Assembly (NCBI GenBank): GCA_015847255.1
Contig: JADLZK010009181.1
Coordinates: forward strand, 1,054,001-1,118,000
DNA from: Hyparrhenia diplandra
Taxonomy: Eukaryota > Streptophyta > Magnoliopsida > Poales > Poaceae
DNA length: 64,000 bases
Direction of reading: 5' to 3'
Below, piece after piece: positions 1 to 9,816 of this stretch; the stretch's first letter is position 1; each line of letters opens with the position of its first letter. Both the position numbers and the translations under genes were made by a program. The notes under the pieces were generated by a model. The model was not told the DNA's origin and made no database searches. It saw only the letters and a list, made by a program, of their open reading frames with translations.

Positions 1-1767
1 AAGGAGATCGCAACCGGCGCTGTCGACGTGCAGCAGCATCCTGATCCTCATCGTCCTCGGGTGGAGGGGTGGACATGCTGCAGAGCCAACAGGAGATTGA
101 ACTGAGAACTGGATGTCAATATCATACTCGAGCAGGCGCTTCACTGGAGGATCCTCCATTACAGCAGTCGGCGGTTCAGCGACCCACAGCTTTATGGAAG
201 GAGGAATCAGACTGGGGTCCGAGCACCATGCTGAGCATCGAAAGACAGACAAGTCTGTCAAGTTGAGAGTGTCCTGATGCACGCGCTGAATCCAGGCATG
301 AGGGCTCAACAATTGCTCCACTGTCGAGGTCTCCCACGCATGGCCAGGAATGTTACGGAGCTTGACGTCGATCAGCCATGGCAGAACCTTCCCAATTGCA
401 CCCATTAGTCTGCTCCACTTCTTGCACAGCAGGCTGAAATTCGAGGCACGAAGCGGCTGTTGGAGACCAACCAGAAACTCCACCGAGCCAAGGTCGGGAA
501 GGACCAGGAGATAACTTGATGCAGAGGCACGGCGAAGTACCAAGGAGCTTGCCGCGACCTCCAACTGAGCAGCGATCACCGCCGCCACCATGTTTGCCTC
601 GGCAAGAGGCTTATCACCAATGACAAACACAACCACCGCATGCGCAAGGTCATCCTCAGCCCTAGCAATGGCATCAGTCCAGTTGATGATGCATGGTAGA
701 TGCTGATCAAGGACTGGGGGATCCATGGGAGTCGCAACAGAGGATGCTTCAGGCAAAACGTCTGCAGCTGGGGGCGAACCAGAGTGCCCCTGGCCAGCAC
801 GTTGATGGAAGCGTGGCCGTCGACGCCATTGATGCCCCGCCCTCGTATCCGGACCACCTTCAGAGCACCCTTGTGGCACCTCAGCCATGCCAGCCGCGCC
901 ACACTCCACGCCCGCCGGCAAGGACCGTTGCAGGAGGGGAGCACTGGCGGGAGTAACACGCCGCCACACAGAGACACGCCTCGGCGGAGGGACTGGGTTA
1001 TGCGCTGCCTCAGCCACGCCACATGCCGGTCCCACCGGAGAAGACCGTTGCGGGAGGGAATCGTCGACCACCATCGGATTCTTGGAGCCACCAAACAGCG
1101 ACACGCCTCGACGGAGGAGCCGCGCGAACCGTCCCAGGACACTCGTAGGATCAGTGCCCCAGGGACCTGCAGCGGAAGCACCAGGTTTTTGGCGGCACTG
1201 GGCAGCAGAGTGTGCGGAGGAGAAGCAATTGAAACACTTTCCAACCAGGTCGGCAGGAACTGGACGTCGGGGAGGACGAGCAGCACGCCGACGTTGGCGC
1301 CGAGCCCTGCGCGACTCAAACTTCTGCCATCCCTCAGGATCAGGATGACCACGCGTGACAGCAGAGTACTGTCGATGGCAGAGAATAATCCTGGGGGCGG
1401 GCTGGACCACAGGTTCAGCCATGCCGCCTTCCGCACCAGACGACGAACCAGCCGCAGAGGCTTCCCACCGAAGCAGTCAGCGACATGGGATTCGGAGAAG
1501 ACAAGACAACGTCACGGTAAGATGGGAATCCATCGGTGCCTGCGCAATCGTCGCTCCAGCGCTCGTTGCTTGGACCGACCACGGGTGAGCTGCGCCGCCG
1601 GAGAGGACGATGAGCGGAGGGGGTCCGACGCCTTCAGATGGGGAAGACCGTGCGCGCGGTCGAGGAGGAGGAGGTGGCCGCCGGGTTCGGAGTGAACGTC
1701 GGCGTGGGTTTAGGGGGGAGGCGGAGGTGAGACGTCGGGACTCGGGAGGGGTGGGAGACGAAGCCAT
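1..1767 (-). pseudogene. CCHC zinc-knuckle / DUF4283 gag-like gene, degenerate
   Basis: Read on the minus strand from an ATG at 1767 (MASSPTPPES...). The first part is Pro/Arg-rich. A CCHC knuckle, CFNCFSSAHSAAQC (C-x2-C-x4-H-x4-C), lies near 1205-1260. A second knuckle, CFRCRSLGH*SYEC, follows in another frame and has an in-frame TGA. From about 590 to 1 an open frame reads like the DUF4283 family, with motifs such as PWLIDVKLRNIPGHAWE, VEQLLSPHAWI, VFRCSAWCSDPS and EDPPVKRLLEYDIDI; it runs off the window edge. Grass genomes carry many such knuckle-plus-DUF4283 proteins, usually annotated as retroelement-related. A frameshift between the knuckles and the stop inside the second mark it as broken. 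The family assignment is from memory of the motifs. The long plus-strand frames over 693-1695 are shadows of this GC-rich region. Confidence 0.7.
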
Positions 1768-2068
1768 CGCTAATTAGCAATTCATTTCAGGAGTTGTGTT
1801 GAAAACACTTGATGCATTTCTATCTACCCTTGTCCACTAAATATATCCCTAGAATCCTATTTAGTGCAGGATCGTTAGAAATGCTTAGCCATGCTTAAAC
1901 GGTAGAAGTCAAGTGATATATTATCACTTGCGAGAAGTAGGTGAATAATGAAATCAAATGGACTATGTGACCATGGAAGTACCATGTATTTTTGTAAGAC
2001 AAAACTAGGGAGACCGGGCGGGAAAGAGAGGCTACAGGACAAGATCCTGGGAGTCGGTAGTCCCGTCA
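1768..2068. other. No gene seen
   Basis: AT-rich stretch upstream of the zinc-knuckle gene. It would hold that gene's promoter on the minus strand, but I see no convincing TATA box. No repeat structure was noticed. Confidence 0.4.
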
Positions 2069-3210
2069 TGTGTCGATTAAGGCCTTATTCTTGGGGCCTG
2101 TCCTAATCATGTTGAACGTAGCCTATCACTTAGCTGGCCGAGCCTGAGGTTGCCGACCGCGAAGCCCGAGGTCAACTGAAGCCGAAAAACCCGTTTATAT
2201 GGTGCGCCTCAAAGCGGAGTCATTGTGCGACAGTGAGGCTAGGTGTTATAATTCCTAGTTGTTTTCCAGCCTTTGATGTCCCTGAGAGTGCGGCGTTATG
2301 CGGCCTCGAGATTCTTGAGTTGACTGGGGGTGACCCGTTGACCTCCGACAGGAGGTAGGGTGAGTGTTAGGATTTTTTCCCCAACTGGGTAGTAATCGAT
2401 TCGAGTTGCCATCGCTCCTGGATAGTGAGCACTTGACGAATTATCTCCTTGTAGCACACTAATAATAATAAAATGAAAGATGCGTTGATGATGATCTGAG
2501 AAGGATGGTTCCTGTTGAGCCACATTATATATTTCTATCATGGCTGTTTTACTTATGTTGCTAGAGCAGGTGCAAACCTAGATGACAGGCTAATGATGTA
2601 TTAACATGATCCAAATCATTAATCTTGGAACTTGGATAAATAAATGCCTTTATGCAAAGAGTCAAGCTAGCCCCACTTATAAAGCCTTGCATGATCCTTG
2701 GAGTCAATCTTATTTTTAGTTTATGACGGGTAAGTCTAGCTGAGTACCTTCTCGTACTCAGGGTTTATTTCCATCTGTTGCAGGTGATGTCTTTTACTCG
2801 GGCTGTTGCAAGTACTGTCTTCGCCTGCTGGCGATGAGGACTAGACCGCCGGGCACGGTCTTCTGATGTTTCTTATCTCCTGCTATTACGGACTTGTGTT
2901 ATATTTTGGCAGTGTAAACCTTAAACTTATGTTGAACTAATTTGCTTCCGCTACTCCTGTTTACAAACTTGGTTTGTAATAATTTCATACTCTGAATTAT
3001 GAGATGTACCCTATGTGGACATCTTTGTGAAATGTTGTAACATTTGTGTTTGTTTAAGCTAAGTAATTACGATCTTGGTTGTAACTTTGTGGTTTCAAAT
3101 CCTTTGAGATTTCAGTGAATTCAGGGTTATATGAGTGCGAGTTCGAGACTTAGTCACTTCGGTGATTATTTTTCGAATTTTTGCTCTTATAATTTTGTGT
3201 GTCCGTTACA
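2069..3210 (+). mobile_element. Old Ty3/gypsy LTR remnant (Del/Tekay-like)
   Basis: The sequence has the texture of a chromovirus LTR. A segment near 2727-2790 reads GACGGGTAAGTCTAGCTGAG, then TACC...GTACTCAGGG and TTGCAGGTGATG, which resembles the conserved part of Del/Tekay-type LTRs in grasses. It starts near TGTGTCGATTAAGG and ends near GTGTCCGTTACA. No target duplication, primer-binding site or second LTR is visible, so it is best read as a solo or truncated LTR. Both boundaries are approximate. Confidence 0.4.
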
Positions 3211-3213
3211 GGA

Positions 3214-3252
3214 GGATTGAGGTGTAATTTAATTTAAATTCCACCCTAATCC
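3214..3252. repeat. 39-bp near-perfect palindrome
   Basis: The sequence starts GGATTGAGGTGTAATTTAAT and ends ...AATTCCACCCTAATCC, pairing with itself with few mismatches around an AAATT core. It abuts the end of the LTR remnant. It could be a collapsed pair of inverted-repeat ends from a small DNA transposon, or a cruciform-forming site. No function can be assigned. Confidence 0.6.
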
Positions 3253-3480
3253 CTCTCAAACCATGTGGATTAGGATGTATTTGTGTGCAGGTGGCAAAAA
3301 AAAACTAAAAGGAAAGTATGGGGTGGAGGAATGAGACCCTGATTCTTTAGTTTACATGCGATTGTCACCTTTCGTCTTTTTCTGTTCTTTCCACCCGTTA
3401 TCGTACTTTTCGATTGTTCGAGTGATAACCTAGTGTTCAAAGGCTAAAGCCTAGAACAACATATACTAACTTTTGACCCT

Positions 3481-4085
3481 TGTGCAACAACAAGAAAAAG
3501 TTGCAATAGGTCCAATTTGGTTGCAAAAGGTAGATGTTGCAACCAAATCATGTTCGTGCCAATGGTTGCAAAAAGTTGTGTTGCAAAAAGAATTTGCAAC
3601 CATTGCTAATTTGGCGTTGCAAGAGTTACCTTTTTTTGCAACCATCGTTGTCCGTTGCCAACACGGCAAGAGGACGTTATCGCAACGTTTCACTGGCGTA
3701 GCAATAGAATTTGTTGCCTAAGATGTTATTGCCACGACCGTCATGCCGTGGCAAGTACACCATTTGCCACAAAATTTTATTCGTGGTGAGAGAGTTTACA
3801 TTATTGCCACGGTCATTGTGGCGTGGCAGTAGTATTATTTGCCACGTTTGTTTATTCATTGCAAGAGATGATATGGTATTGCCACGGTTGTCGTGTCATG
3901 GCAATAGTATCATTTGCCACAGGATGTTTGCCGTTGCAAGACATAGTTCGTTATTACCACGTCTCGATGCCGTTGCAACAGTATCATTTGCCACACAATT
4001 GTATTCGCTTGCGGGAGATGAAATGTTATTGCAACAATAATAATGCCGTGGCAAGTGTACCATTTGCAACGTATATATTGCCACA
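3481..4085. repeat. Left subterminal repeat array of CACTA-0
   Basis: More than a dozen copies of TTGCAAC- or TTGCCAC-type heptamers in both orientations, spaced about 20-50 bp apart, for example GCCGTGGCAAG and TTGCCACAAAATT. In CACTA elements such arrays are bound by the element's second protein. The short reading frames here are by-products of the repeats. Confidence 0.6.
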
Positions 4086-4770
4086 CTAGTAACATTTGAT
4101 TTTGGTTTAATAAACCATCATTGCAAATCAATAAACCATAACAAAAAGCAATTGCACTTATATATATTAATAATAAACAATCATCAATATGTTGACAAAC
4201 CATTGAAATAGTAGCTAAAATCATAAATGAGTATACAGTTCACTCGTTGTTTGACAACTTTTAAAAACTTCCTAACATCTTTGCCGCACTCGAGAGTTTC
4301 CTAGTGGTGCAACATGTCATCGCCTCGGCTATGTCTTCACTTGACTATGAGCCTCCCGCTGAAACCTTGTCCACCTACTGTCAAAAGAATAAGTTTGGGA
4401 TATTAGAACAATATTAAGTTTACTAATTCATGAACAAAATGTAAGGAGATTAGAATATAACCTGGTTGTAATTAATCAAAAGTTGAATTAATCAAAACTA
4501 TGGATACATACGATAACTTTGCTATCAAATTCTCTGAATTTTTCTGGCAACAGCAGTACAGTTGCATAGAGATTCTGAATTTTAAGATATTATTTAATTT
4601 TAAAACTCAATAGTCTTACTGGATTATAGTTGAATTAAAACGGGTTTTCTACATGTGACTTGAGCATAGGCAATTAGGCATAGAGCCATAGACAGAGGCA
4701 TTGCCGCATTGGTATTCATAGCAACACAGTTATGGTGTTCAGTTCCATCCATCTCACCCTGCTTCTAATG
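4086..4770. other. AT-rich interior of CACTA-0, no gene
   Basis: No coding pattern or repeat beyond simple AT-richness was recognised. Confidence 0.35.
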
Positions 4771-5035
4771 CTGAAGACCTGATATATTCAGTAAGCGTTC
4801 ATGGCGATGTGATAGCCCAGAAATGAGTGAAGTTGTGTAGAGAAAAACTGGCAATTTTTTTTTGCCGACTTTCTGTTTATGAGGCTGAAAACCAGATACG
4901 TTCATCGAGCATTTGTGGCGCTGTGATAACTAGAAATTAGTGGAGTCTTGTACACAAAACCTGGGAGCTTTTTTTTTTTTTTTTTGGACTTTCGGTTTTT
5001 AGGTTCAAAACCAGATGCATTCAGTAAGAATCAAC
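4771..5035 (+). repeat. Tandem repeat, about 115-120 bp unit, 2.3 copies
   Basis: Units start at 4771 (CTGAAGACCTGATATATTCA), 4885 (CTGAAAACCAGATACGTTCA) and 5005 (TTCAAAACCAGATGCATTCA). Each full unit carries GATGTGATA/GCTGTGATA, then AGTGAAG/GTGGAGTC, a T run, and a GACTTTC(T/G)GTTT tail. The third copy is partial. The divergence between copies shows it is old. Confidence 0.65.
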
Positions 5036-5330
5036 AGGTCAGTGATGTTCAAAACTAGTGCAAAGAGGCTTGAAAAATTTTCCCAGGTCTTCTGTACACA
5101 AGCAAGTCTTCAACCCTCCCAAAATGCGAGGGTGAAGTCAATAGGCTGTATAGGTTCTATTGGCTTGCTTGTGCATCTTCACCAAACAAACTGTGATGAA
5201 AGGAAGATGAGAGTCTTGTTTCAGTCTCAATTTAGTCATGACAGCATACACAACTAAGTTTCATTGTTTCTAAGTGTTTTGTTCAGTAATAACTATAATT
5301 TTTTTTTAACTGAAGGTTCCCAAACAGTGT

Positions 5331-5818
5331 TGAGGAAGACAAGTCCCGAACCCTAATGATGGTTATGACCTTTCTAAGTTCAAAGAACATCATCATCCTG
5401 AAGCCATGGACAAGCTGAAATGGACAATTGAGCTGGCTAAGAACGACACCAAAGGCTCCATCGGCCTTTGTTGATTCAAGGGTATTCAATTGAATACCCA
5501 AAATTTAGACAAAAACTATATATACATATATAGTCTATACATGTATATTACTAATATGTTGTGGTGATTATATCTAATTTACTCTTTCTTGATTTAATTT
5601 TTTAGGTGTTTTACATAATACGAGTGTTAAAATTTAGGAGAGTTGAGGTTGTCAAAAAAACTTTTTAACACCCTCTCATATTTTGAATACCCAAGTTGGA
5701 AATCCAGGGCCCGCCACTGTATGCAGACAAGTACGTGAACAAGGCTAAGCGTGACGTTGAAAACAGGTTTGATAAGCTCCACCTGGAGATCAAGCAGATG
5801 TACAAGCCGAGGAACTGA
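5331..5818 (+). pseudogene. Captured piece of an unidentified gene, split by a small repeat
   Basis: Two blocks read as protein in one continuing frame once the 247-bp insertion at 5475-5721 is left out. Block 1 (about 5349-5474) contains NPNDGYDLSKFKEHHHPEAM and KLKWTIELAKNDTKGSIGL. Block 2 (about 5722-5818) contains YADKYVNKAKRDVENRFDKL and HLEIKQMYKPRN followed by TGA. A TGA upstream of block 1 (near 5325) shows the piece is incomplete. Block 2 is charged and helix-like. I do not recognise the parent protein. The position between two CACTA subterminal arrays suggests gene-fragment capture by the transposon, which CACTA elements are known to do. Confidence 0.5.
5475..5721 (-). repeat. Short interspersed repeat inserted in the captured gene piece
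   Basis: Read on the minus strand, it begins CAGTGGCGGGCCCTGGATTT and ends with GGGTATTCAATTGAATACCC followed by TTGAATCAA. A start of CAGTGGCGGA-CCAGGATTT with an internal GGGTATTC is a familiar plant interspersed repeat; I do not recall a secure family name. Removing it rejoins the two coding blocks in frame, which supports the boundaries to within a few bases. Confidence 0.5.
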
Positions 5819-6559
5819 AGTGCATGCTGATGTGGTAGTTCTCTTTTGGTGTAATATAAATACATGCAAATAGTGCATGGTGCTGCTGGTAGGTAGTGTG
5901 TTAGTATAAATAAATGCAAATAGTGCATTACTGTGTTGATTATTTGCAGTCAGATGTTCTCAAGTAATGAAACAGTACTGATGTTGTAAGTTTGTGAATT
6001 TGATAGGTGTAGTATTCGAGTATGCCCTAGGCTTTGTAACAATGTAGCGCATGAGCTTGCTGTAAAAATTGAGTAATGAAATACCCACTTCAAAAAAGAA
6101 GTGCAGCAGCATCAGTTCTTCTGGTCGATGATGGAGGGCGCGCGGTGGCACCTTTGGGGCACCACGACGTTGGCTGCAGGGAGTTAAAGGGCCATGCCGC
6201 AGCTGGCTGTAGGGAAGAGCGGTGACGGCGCCGATGGCTGCAGCCTGCAGGGAAAGGCGGCGTGGCTGCACAGAATGGCGACAGCGTGGCTGCAAAAGAG
6301 GTCGCGACCACGTCGATCTGGGAAGTAGACCACGTGCGTCACGATACGTAAAGAATTATTGATCCTCTTTCAATACCTAAACAGGTCGACATAATTAATA
6401 TACTTTGCTGTGGCCACCAATGACATAAACACATTACTGGTAAGCAGCTAATCTCAATACCTTGAGTTCTCAAGTTCAATTCCGTGACTAGCTATTTTTA
6501 TATTTTCTTTGCTAAACCTCGTAGTTTTTTTTTTTCTTTTATTTTTTGCTCAACGTGTG
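5819..6559. other. Interior of CACTA-0, no recognisable gene
   Basis: Contains a short local duplication (ATAAATACATGCAAATAGTGC near 5857 and again near 5910) and a GC-rich patch at 6110-6310 with repeated GGCTGCA(G/C) words. No coding unit stands out. Confidence 0.35.
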
Positions 6560-6945
6560 GTTGAGAACCTTTGCTATTGCAACGAATATTTAGTTGCAAT
6601 ATGTACTATCTTTTTGCAACCCAAGCAAGTATTACAAACAACGAAATATATTTGTTGAAAATAGACAAGCTATCGCAACTATCAATTAAAGAGTTGCAAT
6701 ATCAACTTAGTATTGCAACGCCAATAAAACTACTTGCAACGCGAGTCGTATCGTGGCAACAGTGACCACTTATTGCAACCGTTCTACAATTGGTTGCGAT
6801 ATCACTTACTTTTGCAATGATCTATATACTTAGGCCCCACGAAACATTTTGCGTGGCAAATATATGATCTACTCCAACCGAAAAGTTCAATTGGTTGCGA
6901 TAACACCCCCTATTGCAACCAAAACTTGTCGTTGCGACAAAAAGC
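6560..6945. repeat. Right subterminal repeat array of CACTA-0
   Basis: Repeated TTGCAAC / TTGCGATA / GTGGCAA words. The last part (CACCCCCTATTGCAACC...) is an inverted match to the left end of CACTA-1 (GGTGCAATAGGGGG near 37129). This supports membership of one family and marks this as the right end. Confidence 0.55.
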
Positions 6946-7028
6946 GTGGCATAAGGGTCAGAAAGACTATAAATTTACAAATGTGAAACCCATCTTATCT
7001 ACCATTACCCTTAATGTGTACAACATTT

Positions 7029-8414
7029 GGGGGCATGTTTGCAAGGGTGGCCTGTGGGCTTGGCTGAGCTCCCGGGGAGCCCATTTTGGTGTTTGGCTTC
7101 ACTGTGCTCTCCCTGGGCCTAGTCCGCTGGAGCCAAATCCCCTCTCCGCCCGGCTCCACTCATACGAAATTTTCTCCGTAATTTGGGGAGCTCGGCCGTC
7201 GGGAGCGCAAGGCAGGCGATTTCGGCCGACGGCGGGTGGCTCTGGCGGGCTCGCGGGAACCGTGAATCTTCCACGCGCCATCTCTCCACCGCAAAATCCA
7301 TGGCCTATAAAGGTCGTCTTCCTCCCTCGCGCCGTCTCCCTTCTCCCCCATTCCCTCTTCCTTGCTCCAGTCCTGTGAGAGACCAGCTAGGGTTGTGTGC
7401 TCCGGTGCGGCGAGCACGACTTCGTCCACGCGGGCTTCTTCTCCTTTCCCCCGCCCGCGGATTTGGTAGGACTCTGGGCGGCGAGGTTCTTCTTCCTCCG
7501 TGCCGTTGGTGACCTAGGGTTTGCCGCGGCCAGGATCTGCTTCCTCTTTGTGCAACCAATTTACAAGCCGTGCACAATATGTTGGCTACTTTGAGACCTT
7601 ATGCCACTAATATGTTTCATTTACTGTGAGTTTCATATGGTTGCCATGATGTTTTTTGTTTTTGGTGGATCATGATGGATTCGAGAATGGCCTGTGATGC
7701 AAACTTATTACATATGAGGTGGCTGCTGTTTTTCTTTTTGCTCTGTGCTTTTTTCATGCCTACCATCAAACCCTTGTGAGACATCACTCAGTTGCAACAC
7801 CAAACTGTTGCTTGAGATGATGGCACTGAATGATGTCTACAGGAGCTCCATGACAGCCATGAGTTCTTATTTGGTTCTTCTTTGTTCTTTGTTCAAGTTT
7901 GATTCTTCTTTTCCTAGCGGCCACTAGTGAATGACCTACTTGGATAACTCCACCTTATCAACAAGCTGCGGCCAGTAAGTTTGATTCTTCTTTCATCTTT
8001 TTTCATGTGTATTTGATGAAGCTAAGATACTGTTGACTTGTAAATATTTGAGATCAGTGGGAACTTATTGGAACTGATGAATTATTATTGTGATAATTGA
8101 CTTGTGACCATTCATTACATATGAAACATGTTGTGATCATCTTGTTCAAACGTGTGTGCTGTGTTCAAATGTGTACCTGTGCTTGCCCAGCCAAGCCGGC
8201 CACCAAACACCACCCCTTCTGGGTAGTTGGTGGCGATCGGGCTGGTGGCCCGCTCCCAGGTGAGTCCCAAACACAGCTTGGGGCTGGTCGTGGGGGCCAC
8301 GTTGGGCTAGTCAACCAAACGAGGGAGGGGTGGCCCGTCAACTCCGGGCTCTGGCTGGCCACGACTGGAGTCTTTGGGCTGGGGCTGGCCAAGGCCACCC
8401 TCCCAAATGCGCCC
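7029..8414. mobile_element. Candidate inverted-repeat DNA transposon with gene-like interior
   Basis: The left end GGGGGCATGTTTGCAAGGGT (then GGCC) matches the reverse complement of the right end, GGGCGCATTTGGGAGGGTGG (then CC), at about 20 of 24 positions. The interior includes a TATA box at 7305 followed by pyrimidine-rich, 5'UTR-like sequence. Ends of the GGGCATGTTTGG type are common among small grass DNA transposons. No target duplication is visible (ATTT left, TTGC right), so the right-hand part (8186-8414) could instead be a separate repeat. Confidence 0.4.
7305..7313 (+). promoter_or_regulatory. TATA box of a captured promoter
   Basis: CTATAAAGG is followed about 30 bp downstream by a C/T-rich leader (CCTCGCGCCGTCTCCCTTCT), as in grass core promoters. 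The frames downstream are short and differ between strands, so no protein is proposed. It may be the promoter and 5' end of a host gene carried by the surrounding element. Confidence 0.4.
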
Positions 8415-9816
8415 TTGCTGCCTCCTGCAACGCCACGTCACCTCCCATCCCCGTCCATACATTACCAGATCTCACGACCATCAGCCACCTTGCAGGCTTC
8501 TCCATGCATCCTAAGCCCACCCCTGGCCCTACAGCGGCCCCGTGCACTCCGCCGCTCCAAGCCCCGTCCGCTCCGCCGCTCCACGCCTCGCGCTGCCGTG
8601 CGCCGTCGGCTCCCGCCTCCTCATCCTCGCCCCGCCGTCACCTAGACCCGCCCGTCACGCCGCCTCCGTCACGAACCCGAGCGATGTGAGCTTTCGTCGT
8701 CGGCCGCACGCCACTCCGCCGCTTCGCCACGGCATCCGCGGCCACGCGGCCCACGGCGCAGCATCGGCGCCCTCCCTCCTCGCATCTCCTACCGTAAGGC
8801 CTCCGCTTCCTGTTCCCTTCACCTCTTTCCTGTCTTCCGCCATTCAGTTGTTCGATGGAATGCCTCACCAACAAAAAAATGTTGCCCTTGGCCTTTCCTG
8901 CCTTCTATCGTTCAGTTATTTGATGGAATGCCACACCAGCTAGATCTTACACTCTCGCTCATGAGTCGCTACAATGATGCTGCAGTGATCTCCCTGCGCC
9001 AACATGCTACACTGCCATGGATACAGCACGTGAGCTGATCCCTCCTGTCATGGATACAGCACACCCTCTGTTTACGCCATATTATTAGTACCGAACCTGG
9101 TAGTTCCATTCACTTTAATCATCCAGGACTCCCGTTGCATACCAACATAAATAACTAGACAATTAGACGTTCGCTTTCCTTTGCCATGCAGCTCCCCATA
9201 CCAGCGGACAACTACATGGTCAACCTTCATGCATGTCACCTTCGGATTCAGGAACGTCGGTTTTCGCGATAAAAAAAATGTTTCAGGATTCCAGTTCTTC
9301 CACTACATGCGGCGACTATATCTGATGTTTGCCTTTTATGTCACTTGGCGATGTCGATCGTTACAGCAATGATCTTTGCCTAAGTATGTTCATCGTTTCT
9401 TGCCTTTACCTGTCATGTCTTCATAAAACCATGTATCAAGTCTTTGTAACATCTCGACTCTCCCCTATCTTCCTCTCACCCACTCACTCTTGATCATTTT
9501 CTCTTGGGATTGCCCATAATATATACAGTATACCTTAACGCCAGATTGTTTCTGTGCACTTATATATGCATTCAGAAATTTTCAGTGATGTTTCAGCTTC
9601 ATACCTTCAGAAAGTTTCAGTTCCATCAAATTGGTTAGTACTCTGGCTTCACTTTTATAAATCATGCCATTTTAAGATGTTAGCATCCTCATGTTCGAAA
9701 AGTTCATGCTTATATCAAGACAGACTGCACCTCCTTCATCATTGTACAGTGGTAAATACCAATGCTCAGCTCAATTAAACATAAATGAGGCATTTGATGT
9801 AGTTTTCCTTGCTCAG
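8415..9816 (+). other. GC-rich exon-like block followed by AT-rich DNA; no secure gene
   Basis: At 8420-8810 the sequence is GC-rich and C/T-rich. A plus-strand frame from 8542 to 8943 (MHSAAPSPVRSAAP...) is Pro/Arg/Ala-rich and could equally be 5'UTR. A 65-bp direct duplication lies at about 8828-8940 (TTCAGTTGTTCGATGGAATG and TTCAGTTATTTGATGGAATG). A second short frame at 9186 (MQLPIPADNYMVNLHAC...) ends after 28 codons. The last bases before the solo LTR, TTTTCCTTGCTCAG, look like a splice acceptor. Together this hints at a decayed, intron-containing gene, but I cannot name it. Confidence 0.3.

Larger units (their letters stand above)
3481..6945 (+). mobile_element. CACTA-0: internally deleted CACTA-type element
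   Basis: Both ends are dense arrays of short direct and inverted TTGCAAC / GTTGCCAC / GTGGCAA motifs (3481-4085 and 6560-6945), as in CACTA subterminal regions. The left edge TGCAACAACAAGAAAAAG resembles a decayed CACTACAAGAAA-type terminus. The right edge is not crisp and no 3-bp target duplication could be fixed. No TNP2 or PTTA motif lies between the arrays. The same motifs appear at the left end of CACTA-1 (37.1-37.6 kb), which suggests one family. The interior holds a 115-120 bp tandem repeat and a captured gene piece. Confidence 0.55.

Noticed and set aside
700..1695. 331-codon plus-strand open frame
   Set aside because: It is the shadow of the GC-rich minus-strand knuckle gene; the minus strand has recognisable CCHC and DUF4283 motifs and the plus frame has none.
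3473..4224. Several short ORFs on both strands
   Set aside because: They are translations of the CACTA subterminal repeats.
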